From positions 1 to 64,000 of the forward strand of contig QCSL01000005.1 of NCBI GenBank assembly GCA_003209165.1: a stretch of 64,000 nucleotides of DNA. Direction: 5' to 3'. Made by a program: the position numbers and the translations under genes. The notes beneath the pieces were generated by a model that saw nothing but the letters and a program-made list of their open reading frames with translations, made no database searches and was not told the origin of the DNA. Source of the stretch: Synechococcus sp. AG-670-B23 (lineage in GTDB: Bacteria > Cyanobacteriota > Cyanobacteriia > PCC-6307 > Cyanobiaceae). Below are positions 9,767 to 17,756 of this stretch, piece after piece (the stretch's first letter is position 1; every line of letters starts with the position of its first letter).

Positions 9767-10477
9767 GTGTCCACCGTTGCATCGCCGATCCCCGTTTTTA
9801 TCGGCTACGACCCGAGAGAGCGGGCAGCGACCAACGTTCTGATCGACAGCCTCTATCAGAACAGCAGTGTCCCTCTGGCGATTACACCGCTGGTGACGCC
9901 TCAGTTGGAGGCCCAGGGCTTGTTTAGGCGCGAACGGGATCCCAAGCAGAGCACAGCGTTTTCGTTCACCCGTTTTCTGGTTCCCCATCTGATGAGTTAC
10001 GAGGGCTGGGCCCTGTTCATGGATTGCGACATGCTCTGCCGGGCTGACATCAAAGAGCTCTGGGATCAGCGCGATGACGCCTATGGCGCCATGTGCGTGC
10101 AGCACGAGCATGTTCCTGGGGAGACCGTGAAATTTCTAGGTGAGGTGCAAAGCCCTTACCCCAAGAAGAACTGGAGTTCTCTGATGCTGCTCAATTGCAA
10201 CCGCTGCATCAAGCTCACGCCCGATTATGTGAACACAGCAACGGGCCTAGAGCTTCACCGCTTCCACTGGCTAGAGGGTGACCATGAGATCGGCGCCATC
10301 CAGGGGGGCTGGAATCATTTGGTGGATGTGCAAACTCCACCGGTGTCCGAGCAGGCCTCTCCGATGCTGCACTGGACCCTCGGAGGTCCCTGGTTCCGCG
10401 AACAGCGCACCATGGGTGGCCCATTGGCAGCTGAGTGGTTCAGTGCCCGCGACGATGCAATGAAACTCTGGGATTGA
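9767..10477 (+). CDS. GT8-like glycosyltransferase
   Basis: A 236-residue single-domain protein with a GT-A look: an N-terminal FIGYDPRE strand-loop, a hydrophobic strand, then the metal/nucleotide-binding DxD as FMDCDML (Asp86, Asp88). The C-terminal part has EIGAIQGGWNHLVD and HWTLGGPW motifs, as in GT8-type transferases that keep a late HxxGxxK-like segment. I chose the GTG at 9767. The stop overlaps the kdsB start by 1 nt (TGATG), so it is co-translated with the enzyme that activates KDO and may act on the KDO-containing product. Precise donor and acceptor are unknown. Confidence 0.75.
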   Translation: MSTVASPIPVFIGYDPRERAATNVLIDSLYQNSSVPLAITPLVTPQLEAQGLFRRERDPKQSTAFSFTRFLVPHLMSYEGWALFMDCDMLCRADIKELWDQRDDAYGAMCVQHEHVPGETVKFLGEVQSPYPKKNWSSLMLLNCNRCIKLTPDYVNTATGLELHRFHWLEGDHEIGAIQGGWNHLVDVQTPPVSEQASPMLHWTLGGPWFREQRTMGGPLAAEWFSARDDAMKLWD

Positions 10478-11256
10478 TGGCGATTCGTAGGTGTGTGGTG
10501 GCCGTTCCGGCTCGGCTTCAGTCGTCTCGACTGCCCAACAAGGTGCTGGCTGATATCGGCGGTAAGCCAATGATCCAGCGTGTGCTTGAACGCTGTCGTG
10601 AAGCTCGCAGCGTTGAAGCAGTGGTGCTGTGCACCGACAGCGCTGAGCTCCAGTCCCTGGCTGAAAGCTGGGGATTTTCGGTACTGATGACCGCAGAATC
10701 CTGCAACTCCGGTAGCGAGCGCATCGCATCGGTGGCTCACCCCCTGATGGCCTTGGGCTGGGGCGATGCGGATCCTGTGGCTGAAGAGACGGCCGTGATC
10801 AACGTTCAGGGCGATCAACCATTCATTGATCCAGCTGTGATCGATGCCATGACCGAGGAATTTCAGAGCCGGGATCTCGTGCCTGCAGTGGTCACTCCCG
10901 TTTATGGGTTGAAGCCGGAATCGGTCCACAATCCCAATGTGGTGAAAACCCTGCTGGCGCATGACGGCCGTGCGCTCTATTTTTCCCGGTCCGCCATTCC
11001 CCATGTGCGTGATGTGGCCGAGGCGGATTGGCATCAGCACACCACCTACTGGGGGCATGTGGGCATGTATGGCTTCCGGGGAGATGTGCTGGCCGCATGG
11101 GATGAGTTGCCGGCCTCACCGCTGGAGGATCTCGAACGCCTCGAGCAGCTGCGGCTGATCGAGGCTGGTCTGACCATCGCCACCTTCCCTGTGCAGGGCA
11201 CATCACTTTCGGTGGATACCGCCGAGCAGTTGGAACAGGCGCGGGCGATGGTGTGA
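10477..11256 (+). CDS. kdsB: CMP-KDO synthetase (3-deoxy-manno-octulosonate cytidylyltransferase)
   Basis: KdsB transfers CMP from CTP to KDO, giving the activated sugar for KDO transferases. The 259-residue protein begins at ATG 10477, 1 nt into the preceding stop; an upstream in-frame ATG at 10435 lies inside that gene. Visible family motifs: the nucleotide loop PARLQSSRLPNKVL (~residues 9-22), GGKPMIQRV, and the metal-binding VQGDQPFIDP (~109-118). The ending LSVDTAEQLEQAR is typical of the family. It forms a short operon with the GT8-like gene; katG follows after a hairpin. Confidence 0.93.
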   Translation: MAIRRCVVAVPARLQSSRLPNKVLADIGGKPMIQRVLERCREARSVEAVVLCTDSAELQSLAESWGFSVLMTAESCNSGSERIASVAHPLMALGWGDADPVAEETAVINVQGDQPFIDPAVIDAMTEEFQSRDLVPAVVTPVYGLKPESVHNPNVVKTLLAHDGRALYFSRSAIPHVRDVAEADWHQHTTYWGHVGMYGFRGDVLAAWDELPASPLEDLERLEQLRLIEAGLTIATFPVQGTSLSVDTAEQLEQARAMV

Positions 11257-11278
11257 TTTGCGGTCGAAACCGCAAATC
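11255..11278 (+). terminator. Perfect 10-bp hairpin at the kdsB stop
   Basis: GATTTGCGGT (11255-11264) pairs perfectly with ACCGCAAATC (11269-11278) around a CGAA tetraloop. The stem begins within the kdsB TGA codon. No strong T-run follows on the plus strand, so it may be a Rho-independent-like stop without a tail, an mRNA 3'-end stabiliser, or a site acting on the katG leader, which starts 53 nt downstream. Confidence 0.55.
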
Positions 11279-11330
11279 ATCAATAGCTTGAGGCTTCCGC
11301 TCACGCCCCCTCCATTGGGGTCGAAGTCTT

Positions 11331-13520
11331 GTGTCTGATCTGAAATGTCCTTTCAGTGGTCATACCGGAGCCGTCACCGCATCGGCCCATACAGGAAACC
11401 GCCAGTGGTGGCCCAATCAGATTGACCTTGGCCTCCTGCACCAGCACCACCCAGCCTCAAATCCTTTAGGGGATTCTTTCGACTACCCCGCTGCCTTTGC
11501 TGGCTTGGACCTGGAGGCCTTGAAGGCGGATCTGGCGATACTGATGACCGACTCCCAGGACTGGTGGCCAGCGGACTGGGGACACTACGGGGGTTTGTTC
11601 ATCCGTCTGGCTTGGCATAGCGCTGGCACCTATCGCAGCGCCGACGGTCGTGGTGGCGCCGGTCATGGCAACCAGCGCTTCGCGCCTCTCAACAGCTGGC
11701 CAGACAACACAAATCTCGATAAGGCACGGCGCTTGCTCTGGCCGCTGAAGCGGAAGTACGGCAATGCCATTTCGTGGGCTGACTTGATCATCCTCAGCGG
11801 CAATGTCGCGCTGGAATCCATGGGGTTTCGCACGTTCGGTTTCGCCGGTGGCCGCACCGACATCTGGCAGCCCGAAGAGGATGTGTTCTGGGGCAAGGAA
11901 ACCGAGTGGCTCGCCGATGAGCGCCACAGCAGTGAGGGCGCGCTTGATCAGCCCCTGGCGGCTGTTGAGATGGGGCTGATTTACGTCAACCCCGAGGGCC
12001 CCCACGGCCACCCGGATCCCATGGCCTCCGGTCCAGAAGTCAGGGATACCTTCGCGCGCATGGGGATGACGGTGGAGGAGACCGTTGCCCTTGTCGCTGG
12101 TGGCCATACCTTCGGCAAATGCCACGGTGCGGCGCCGGCATCTCACCTTGAGGCGGGACCGGAGGGGGCAGCACTGCATCACCAGGGCCTGGGCTGGCAC
12201 AACCGCTTCGAGAGCGGCAAGGGGGAACACACCATCACCAGTGGTATTGAAGGGGCCTGGAAACCCCATCCCACCCGGTGGGATCAGGGCTACTTCGAGA
12301 TGATGTTCAGTTACGAGTGGGAATTGAGCAAGAGTCCGGCGGGAGCCTGGCAGTGGGTTGCCAAAGATGTGAAGCCGGAGCACATGGTTCCGGATGCCCA
12401 TGTTCCCGGTCGCGAGTCGACGCCGATCATGACCACAGCGGATCTTTCACTGCGTCATGACCCGGTGATGGAGCCGGTGGCCCGTCGATTCCGTCAGGAC
12501 CAGGCCGCCTTCGCAGATGCCTTTGCCCGGGCCTGGTTCAAGCTCACCCACCGGGATCTGGGGCCCCGGGCTCTCTACCTGGGTGCAGATGTGCCGGAGG
12601 AGGTTCAGATCTGGCAGGACCCCGTTCCAAGCTTGGATCATCCCTTGATCGGTGCGTCCGAGATCCACGCCTTGAAAAAGCAGGTTCTGGCGTCTGGTTG
12701 CAGTGTTAGCGCCCTGGTGGCCACCGCATGGGGGTCTGCTTCAACGTTCCGTGGATCTGACCGCCGCGGTGGTGCCAATGGCGGCCGGATCCGCTTGCAA
12801 CCTCAAAACAACTGGGAGGTGAATGATCCCGAGCAATTGCGCAGTGTGCTCCATGCGCTGGAGACTGTTCAGCAGCAGTTCAATGCTGAAGCCACCGGTG
12901 GTCAACGGGTGTCCATGGCGGATCTGATCGTGTTGGCCGGATCAGCTGCTGTGGAGCAGGCGGTCGCTGCCGGTGGTCACAGCGTGACGGTCCCGTTCTT
13001 GCCCGGACGGACGGATGCATCCGCTGATGAGACCGATACCGCATCGTTCAACTTGCTCAAGCCGATCGCCGATGGTTTCAGGAACTGGCAGCGCAGTGGG
13101 CTTCCACTTCGTGCGGAAGAGTGCCTGGTGGACCGTGCCCAACAGCTCGGCCTTAGTGCACCGGAGATGACGGTGCTGCTGGCCGGCTTGCGGGTTCTGG
13201 GAGCCAACAGTGGCGGCAACAGCCAGGGGGTCTTGACCGATCGTGTCGGCGTGTTGAGCAACGATTTCTGCGTGAATTTGCTCGATATGTCGATCCGTTG
13301 GTCGCCGAACAGCGAGGCGATGGAGAGTTACATCGGTCGGGATGCCCAAGGCTCCGAGCGCTGGACCGCCAGCCGTGCCGATCTGGTGTTTGGCTCCAAT
13401 AGTCAGCTGCGAGCCATCGTGGAGGTTTACGCCCAGGACGATGGCGCTAGCCGTTTTGTCACTGACTTTGTTCAGGCCTGGGTGAAGGTTATGAACCTCG
13501 ATCGCTTCGATGTTCGTTGA
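11331..13520 (+). CDS. katG: Bifunctional catalase-peroxidase
   Basis: KatG is a cytoplasmic heme enzyme that degrades hydrogen peroxide by catalatic and peroxidatic routes. The 729-residue protein has the usual two peroxidase-like halves. In the active N-terminal half the distal site RLAWHSAG gives Arg92, Trp95 and His96, and the proximal heme ligand is His259 in VAGGHTFGK. Tyr218 and Met244 are spaced correctly from Trp95 to form the Met-Tyr-Trp crosslink required for catalase activity. Translation starts at GTG 11331. It sits alone between the kds genes, with hairpins near both ends, so it is probably a separate transcription unit. Confidence 0.97.
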   Translation: MSDLKCPFSGHTGAVTASAHTGNRQWWPNQIDLGLLHQHHPASNPLGDSFDYPAAFAGLDLEALKADLAILMTDSQDWWPADWGHYGGLFIRLAWHSAGTYRSADGRGGAGHGNQRFAPLNSWPDNTNLDKARRLLWPLKRKYGNAISWADLIILSGNVALESMGFRTFGFAGGRTDIWQPEEDVFWGKETEWLADERHSSEGALDQPLAAVEMGLIYVNPEGPHGHPDPMASGPEVRDTFARMGMTVEETVALVAGGHTFGKCHGAAPASHLEAGPEGAALHHQGLGWHNRFESGKGEHTITSGIEGAWKPHPTRWDQGYFEMMFSYEWELSKSPAGAWQWVAKDVKPEHMVPDAHVPGRESTPIMTTADLSLRHDPVMEPVARRFRQDQAAFADAFARAWFKLTHRDLGPRALYLGADVPEEVQIWQDPVPSLDHPLIGASEIHALKKQVLASGCSVSALVATAWGSASTFRGSDRRGGANGGRIRLQPQNNWEVNDPEQLRSVLHALETVQQQFNAEATGGQRVSMADLIVLAGSAAVEQAVAAGGHSVTVPFLPGRTDASADETDTASFNLLKPIADGFRNWQRSGLPLRAEECLVDRAQQLGLSAPEMTVLLAGLRVLGANSGGNSQGVLTDRVGVLSNDFCVNLLDMSIRWSPNSEAMESYIGRDAQGSERWTASRADLVFGSNSQLRAIVEVYAQDDGASRFVTDFVQAWVKVMNLDRFDVR

Positions 13521-13536
13521 GGGATCCCTTCCCTCA
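13518..13536 (+). terminator. Possible hairpin at the katG stop
   Basis: TGAGGGA (13518-13524) can pair with TCCCTCA (13530-13536) around a TCCCT loop, starting at the katG TGA. It occupies the 22-bp convergent gap before the kdsC stop. There is no clear U-run in either direction, so terminator activity is only suggested. Confidence 0.4.
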
Positions 13537-13542
13537 GTCATT

Positions 13543-14094
13543 TCAGTCGTTGCGGTCTTTCCAGCCGTCGCGGCTCAGTTGTCCCCAGCGTCCACGTCCC
13601 TGCAGGATGCGCTCCGCCAGCTCGCGTACGGCCCCATGGCCACCTTTCCGGCGGAGCACCGCATCGGCACCGCGTCGGACGGGCCGACAGGCATCGGCTG
13701 GTGCGAACAACACTCCGACGACTGGTAGAACGGCCAGATCGTTGAGGTCATCGCCCATAAACGCTGTTTGGCCGGAGCTCACCCCAAGTTGGTTTTGCAG
13801 GGAAGTGAGGGCGGCCGGTTTGTCCTTGATGCCCACAAGGCAATGCTTGATGCCAAGTTGCCGTGCCCGCACCTCCGTTGCCCCTCCCTGGCCACCACTG
13901 AGGAAGGCGATATGAAGTCCCGCCTGTTGAAGCAGGCGGATCCCAAGACCATCGCGCACATCGAAGCGCTTGATCAGCTGCCCCTCGGCATCGAACCAGA
14001 GGCCCCCATCGGTGAGCACACCATCCACGTCCAGCACGAGCAGCTCAATTGATCTCAGGCGGCGCCGTAGCAACCACCAGCGCAGTTTGTTCAC
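13543..14094 (-). CDS. kdsC: KDO-8-phosphate phosphatase
   Basis: KdsC removes the phosphate from KDO-8-P, the third KDO step. It is a 183-residue C0-type HAD phosphatase without a cap domain. The nucleophile motif is DVDGVLTDGG (around residues 19-28), followed by FDVRDGLGIRLL and the conserved SGGQGG-type motif II, Lys in the KDKPAAL region, and GDDLNDLAVL as motif IV. The start is GTG at 14094, overlapping the kdsD stop by 4 nt (GTGA), so the two are translationally coupled. Length matches the family. Confidence 0.93.
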   Translation of the reverse strand: MNKLRWWLLRRRLRSIELLVLDVDGVLTDGGLWFDAEGQLIKRFDVRDGLGIRLLQQAGLHIAFLSGGQGGATEVRARQLGIKHCLVGIKDKPAALTSLQNQLGVSSGQTAFMGDDLNDLAVLPVVGVLFAPADACRPVRRGADAVLRRKGGHGAVRELAERILQGRGRWGQLSRDGWKDRND

Positions 14095-15104
14095 GCGAGA
14101 CCGGCCTGAACCAGATCATGCAGGCGCAGCAAGCCCATTAGTTGGTGCTCCTGATTCACCACGGGCAGCACCGAGATGGGTTTCCTCCGGTTGTGTTCCA
14201 TCTGCGCCAAGGCTTTCACCACCAAAACATCGGCCTTCACCGTGATCGGATCGGCGGTCATCAGATCTTTTGCCGTCAATTGGCTCCAGGTTTCAGCGCC
14301 ATGATCCTGCAGGGCACGGCGCAGATCACCATCCGTGAGGATGCCGAGCAGGCTTCCCGGGCTGTCTGGGTTTTCGACCCAACCACTGCCAATGCCGTCG
14401 CGCGTCAGCCCGCCGATCACATCGGGCAAGGGGGTATGGGGCTGAAGAGGGTGCAGTTGGCTGGCGGGCACCATCAGGTCGGAGGCCGTGAGGGTGAGCT
14501 GCTTGCCCAGGGATCCAGCGGGGTGATTCAGAGCGAAATCCGCCGGTGAGATGCCCCGTCGTCCCATCCAGACTGCAGCTAGTGCGTCGCCAATGGCCAT
14601 TGCTACGGCGGTGCTGGCTGTGGGGGCCAGGTTCAGAGGACACACCTCACGGTCCACGCCGGCTTCCAAGACCACATCACTGCCGCGAGCCAAGGAAGAG
14701 TCAGCACGTCCGACGATGGCGATACGCCCGGTTCCGCGTCGGGTCAGGTGGGGCAGCACCTCCAGCAGTTCGGTGGTCTCTCCGCTATTTGAGAGCAGTA
14801 GACAGACGTCCTCGGCGGCCACCACACCCAGATCGCCATGGAGTGCGTCGGTGGGATTGAGGAACAGGGCCATGAGCCCGATCGAAGAGAACGTGGCTGC
14901 GATCTTGCGGGCCACGATGCCGCTCTTGCCAACACCGGTGATCACGAGTTTGGCCCTGCGGTCTGCACAGCGCTCCAGCAGAGCAAGCGCGGCTTCCACC
15001 TGGTCGCTGCTCAAGCGTGCGGCAGCATTGGCTATCGCTGAGGCTTCCTCCTCAAGGCAGCGGGTGAGTGCGGACAAGGACCTGATCCGTGATGATCGGC
15101 CCAT
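14091..15104 (-). CDS. kdsD: Arabinose-5-phosphate isomerase (KpsF/GutQ type)
   Basis: This enzyme interconverts ribulose-5-phosphate and arabinose-5-phosphate, providing the KdsA substrate. The 337-residue protein has a SIS domain (about residues 35-190) with VITGVGKSGIVARKIA and LLLSNSGETTELL phosphosugar loops, followed by two CBS repeats (about 215-335) that may sense nucleotides. That layout is diagnostic of KdsD/KpsF/GutQ. It is divergent from cca, with starts only 18 nt apart, so the minus promoter must lie within or before cca sequence. Confidence 0.93.
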   Translation of the reverse strand: MGRSSRIRSLSALTRCLEEEASAIANAAARLSSDQVEAALALLERCADRRAKLVITGVGKSGIVARKIAATFSSIGLMALFLNPTDALHGDLGVVAAEDVCLLLSNSGETTELLEVLPHLTRRGTGRIAIVGRADSSLARGSDVVLEAGVDREVCPLNLAPTASTAVAMAIGDALAAVWMGRRGISPADFALNHPAGSLGKQLTLTASDLMVPASQLHPLQPHTPLPDVIGGLTRDGIGSGWVENPDSPGSLLGILTDGDLRRALQDHGAETWSQLTAKDLMTADPITVKADVLVVKALAQMEHNRRKPISVLPVVNQEHQLMGLLRLHDLVQAGLA

Positions 15105-15122
15105 TCTCCTGCACGCCCCGCA

Positions 15123-16334
15123 ATGGATCTACCAGGTGTGCCGTCTTCCGTTCTGGAGGCGTTGCAGAGTGCTGCGCGATCACTTGATATTCCTCATCTG
15201 GCTCTGGTTGGCGGCGTTGTGCGTGATCAGCTGCTGCATCAGCGCAGCGGTCGCTCTTGGTTGGGTGTTCCTGACCTGGACTGGGTAGTCGAGGGTGATG
15301 CCGCTGCCCTTGTGGCGGAACTGGGCCGCCAGGTTGGCTCTGAACGTATTAGCGGTGTCCAAGAGCATGGGGCCTTCGGCACGGTGGCCCTTCAGCTGGA
15401 TGGGATTCCTCTAGATCTGGCCACGGCGCGACAGGAGCACTACCCTGCGCCAGCCGAGAATCCCGTGGTGCGAGCCGGCACCCTTCAGGCTGACCTCGCT
15501 CGCCGGGATTTCACGATTAATGCCATGGCCCTCGATCTGGTGGCCCGTGAGCTGATCGATCTACACCATGGCCAGGCGGATCTACAACATGGCCAGATCC
15601 GCTTTCTGCACGCGGGCAGCGTTCAGGACGACCCCACCCGGGTAATCCGCGCTGCCCGTTACGCCGCTCGGCTGGGTTTCCAGCTTGCGGAGGAGAGCCT
15701 TGAGCAGATTCGCAGCACCATGCAGCAGTGGCCATGGGTCTGGCAGCAGGGAGATGACGCGACGGCGGCTCCGCCGGCCCTTGCGACACGACTTCGGATG
15801 GAGTTGGAGCGACTGCTGGAGCGGGAACCATGGCCGCAGGCGCTGGACTTGTTGGAGCAGTGGCAGGCACTTCCGCTGTTGGACGCGCAGCTTCAGCAGG
15901 ATCTAAAGCGCACGCAGCGGCTGCGTTGTGCCCGACGTCTGTGTCTTCCGTTAATGCCGGCGTTTCTTTTGGGAGCAGCCGATCCGGTCGCGGTCGCGGA
16001 ACGGTTGCAGATTCCCGGGAAGCAACAGCAATGGCTACAACAATGCGGGGCCCTTCGCGACTGGCTGATGGACAACCCCCCGTCTTTGCAGGCCAGCCCA
16101 TCGATCTGGTCGACGGCCCTTGAGCAAAAGGGTTGGCAGCCAGAGGCGGTGGCCCTGGCGGTCACCCTTCGGCCGCAGCAATGGAGACCGCTGCTGCGCT
16201 GGTGGGGCCGTTGGCGCAGGATTCAGGCGCCGCAGACAGCGCGTGACCTGATCGCCGCGGGCTGGCATCCGGGGCCGGCCATCGGGGAGGAGTTGCGCAG
16301 GCAGCGCAGCGCAGCGCAGGACCTCAGCCGATGA
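15123..16334 (+). CDS. cca: tRNA CCA-adding / poly(A) polymerase family nucleotidyltransferase
   Basis: A class II nucleotidyltransferase that adds or repairs CCA ends on tRNA. The 403-residue protein has the head domain with LVGGVVRDQLL near residues 27-37 and the two catalytic carboxylates in DLDWVVEGDA (near 53-62). RRDFTINAMALDL and DDPTRVIRAARYAARLGF motifs mark the neck. Cyanobacteria often divide labour between CC-adding and A-adding enzymes, so the exact specificity cannot be settled by eye. The stop overlaps the next start in ATGA. The C-terminal quarter is Gln- and Trp-rich and weakly conserved, as usual. Confidence 0.9.
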   Translation: MDLPGVPSSVLEALQSAARSLDIPHLALVGGVVRDQLLHQRSGRSWLGVPDLDWVVEGDAAALVAELGRQVGSERISGVQEHGAFGTVALQLDGIPLDLATARQEHYPAPAENPVVRAGTLQADLARRDFTINAMALDLVARELIDLHHGQADLQHGQIRFLHAGSVQDDPTRVIRAARYAARLGFQLAEESLEQIRSTMQQWPWVWQQGDDATAAPPALATRLRMELERLLEREPWPQALDLLEQWQALPLLDAQLQQDLKRTQRLRCARRLCLPLMPAFLLGAADPVAVAERLQIPGKQQQWLQQCGALRDWLMDNPPSLQASPSIWSTALEQKGWQPEAVALAVTLRPQQWRPLLRWWGRWRRIQAPQTARDLIAAGWHPGPAIGEELRRQRSAAQDLSR

Positions 16335-17756
16335 AACGCAGCTGGATTGTGTTGGTGGTGGCCCTTTGTCTGGCCTTTGCTTCGCGGGCACTGTTGTTGA
16401 TCGATGCCACGGGGCTTTGGAGCGATGAGCTTTACAGCGTCGGCAAAAGTTTTCAGCCCAGCTTCAGCAGCCTGCTGGCGATGCTGCGGGAGGACACGCA
16501 TCCCCCGGCCTACTACGCCCTGCTCTGGTTCTGGGGGCATCTGGTCGGCCAAAGCTCGGTCAGCCTGCGCTTGCTGTCTTGGCTGGCGTATCTGGCCGGT
16601 GGCCTGGTGATGGTCCGTCAGGCGATGGCCCTTGGCCAGGTGGGCACCAGGGCCAGGGTGGCGGCGGTTGCAGGGCTCTTGGCCTTTTGCAGTCCGTATC
16701 CGATCCGTTTTGCGATCGAGGGCAAGAGCTATGCCGTGCTTGTGCTTTTGGTGGCTCTGGCCTGGTGGTGGCGCCGTTCGGCCCATCCCATCGCTTACGG
16801 GGCGGTGGCCGGGTTGGCCGGGCTGACCCACTTCTATGGTTTGTTTCTGGTGCTGGCGGCCGCGGCTTGGGATGGCGGGCAACGCTGCTGGACATCTGCT
16901 GCCGCCGCCTTGATCGGTGCCCTCCCGGCCTTGGCCTGGACGGCTTATGCCGCGGATTATCTATTCAGCTCCCGGGCCGCCAGTTGGATCGGTGTGCCGG
17001 ATTACGCCTTGTTTGAGGAAACTTTGGCCCGCGGCCTTGGTCTTTGGCCGCTGCCCAAATTGGGTCTGATCCTGCTGTTGCTGGTGGCGCTGCGGCGTTG
17101 GGGAGGGCTGCTTCGGATGCCTTGGCCGGCTTGGAATCTGCTCGATCAAAGCGGTCTGATCCCCTCCCTGTTGATGGTTCTTGGGGTTGTTGCAGTGTCG
17201 TTTGGCAAGCCGATGGCCTTCAGCCGCTATTTCGTGCTGCTGCTGCCGGCTGTGGTTCCCGTTTTGGCGGTGCAGATCGGTGCTATGGAGCTCAATTGTT
17301 TTGGCCGCGGCTGTGGTCTGGTGGTGCTGGGGCTGTTGTTGGCCAGTTGGTGGGGGCCAGGGTTCAGCGAGCTCGATGCCGGCATTGGTGGCGTGCGGGA
17401 GCAAGATCAGTTCCGTCTGATCAGCCAGCGCACCAGTGGGCTTGAGGAGCGCTACAGCCCTCGCCCACGACTGTTCAACCTCAGCGACCGCATGGAGGCG
17501 GCGATGGGTCGGATCCCCTTGCCTTCATCGCCTTGGGGGGGGGGCGGGGGATCTGAAGCGACGATTGCAGGCGCTTGATCAGCCCCAGCAGCTCTGGCTG
17601 GCCAGCAGTGGGCCGCCGCCGGCCATAGAGCGCAAGCTCAAACCCCTGCAAACACGCTTAGAGCAGGCCGGTTTCCGCTGTGAACAGCAAGCCAACGACC
17701 TCACCCATGCGCGGCTGCTGCGTTGCCGATCTGAATCCAGGGGCCGCTCTGAGTGA
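16331..17756 (+). pseudogene. GT39/ArnT-like membrane glycosyltransferase, frame broken at a G10 tract
   Basis: The frame from ATG 16331 encodes 415 residues of an integral-membrane GT-C enzyme that uses lipid-linked sugars. GLWSDELYS (~residues 30-38) supplies the catalytic acidic residues of the first outer loop, and REDTHPPAYYALLWFW matches the D-x-HPP motif of the GT39/ArnT group; some nine hydrophobic segments follow. At 17535-17544 ten Gs shift the reading frame, and the literal frame ends at TGA 17576-17578. With nine Gs the protein would read on through KRRLQAL to the TGA at 17754-17756 and total 474 residues. That tail looks like genuine coding sequence. Sequencing error, phase variation or true decay are all possible. 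The 415-residue form may still fold. Confidence 0.7.
17535..17544 (+). repeat. Poly-G tract of 10 (slippage-prone)
   Basis: Ten consecutive Gs are followed by C and five more Gs (17546-17550). One base fewer restores an uninterrupted 474-codon frame for the membrane glycosyltransferase, so tract length decides which C-terminus is made. It is the longest homopolymer I noticed inside a coding region of the window. Confidence 0.9.

Noticed and set aside
11466-12401. 311-codon minus-strand frame
   Set aside because: It is antisense to katG, and katG carries all catalytic residues.
16223-16882. 219-codon minus-strand frame
   Set aside because: It spans the cca/GT-C junction on the wrong strand, shows low-complexity His/Gln/Pro content and has no motif.
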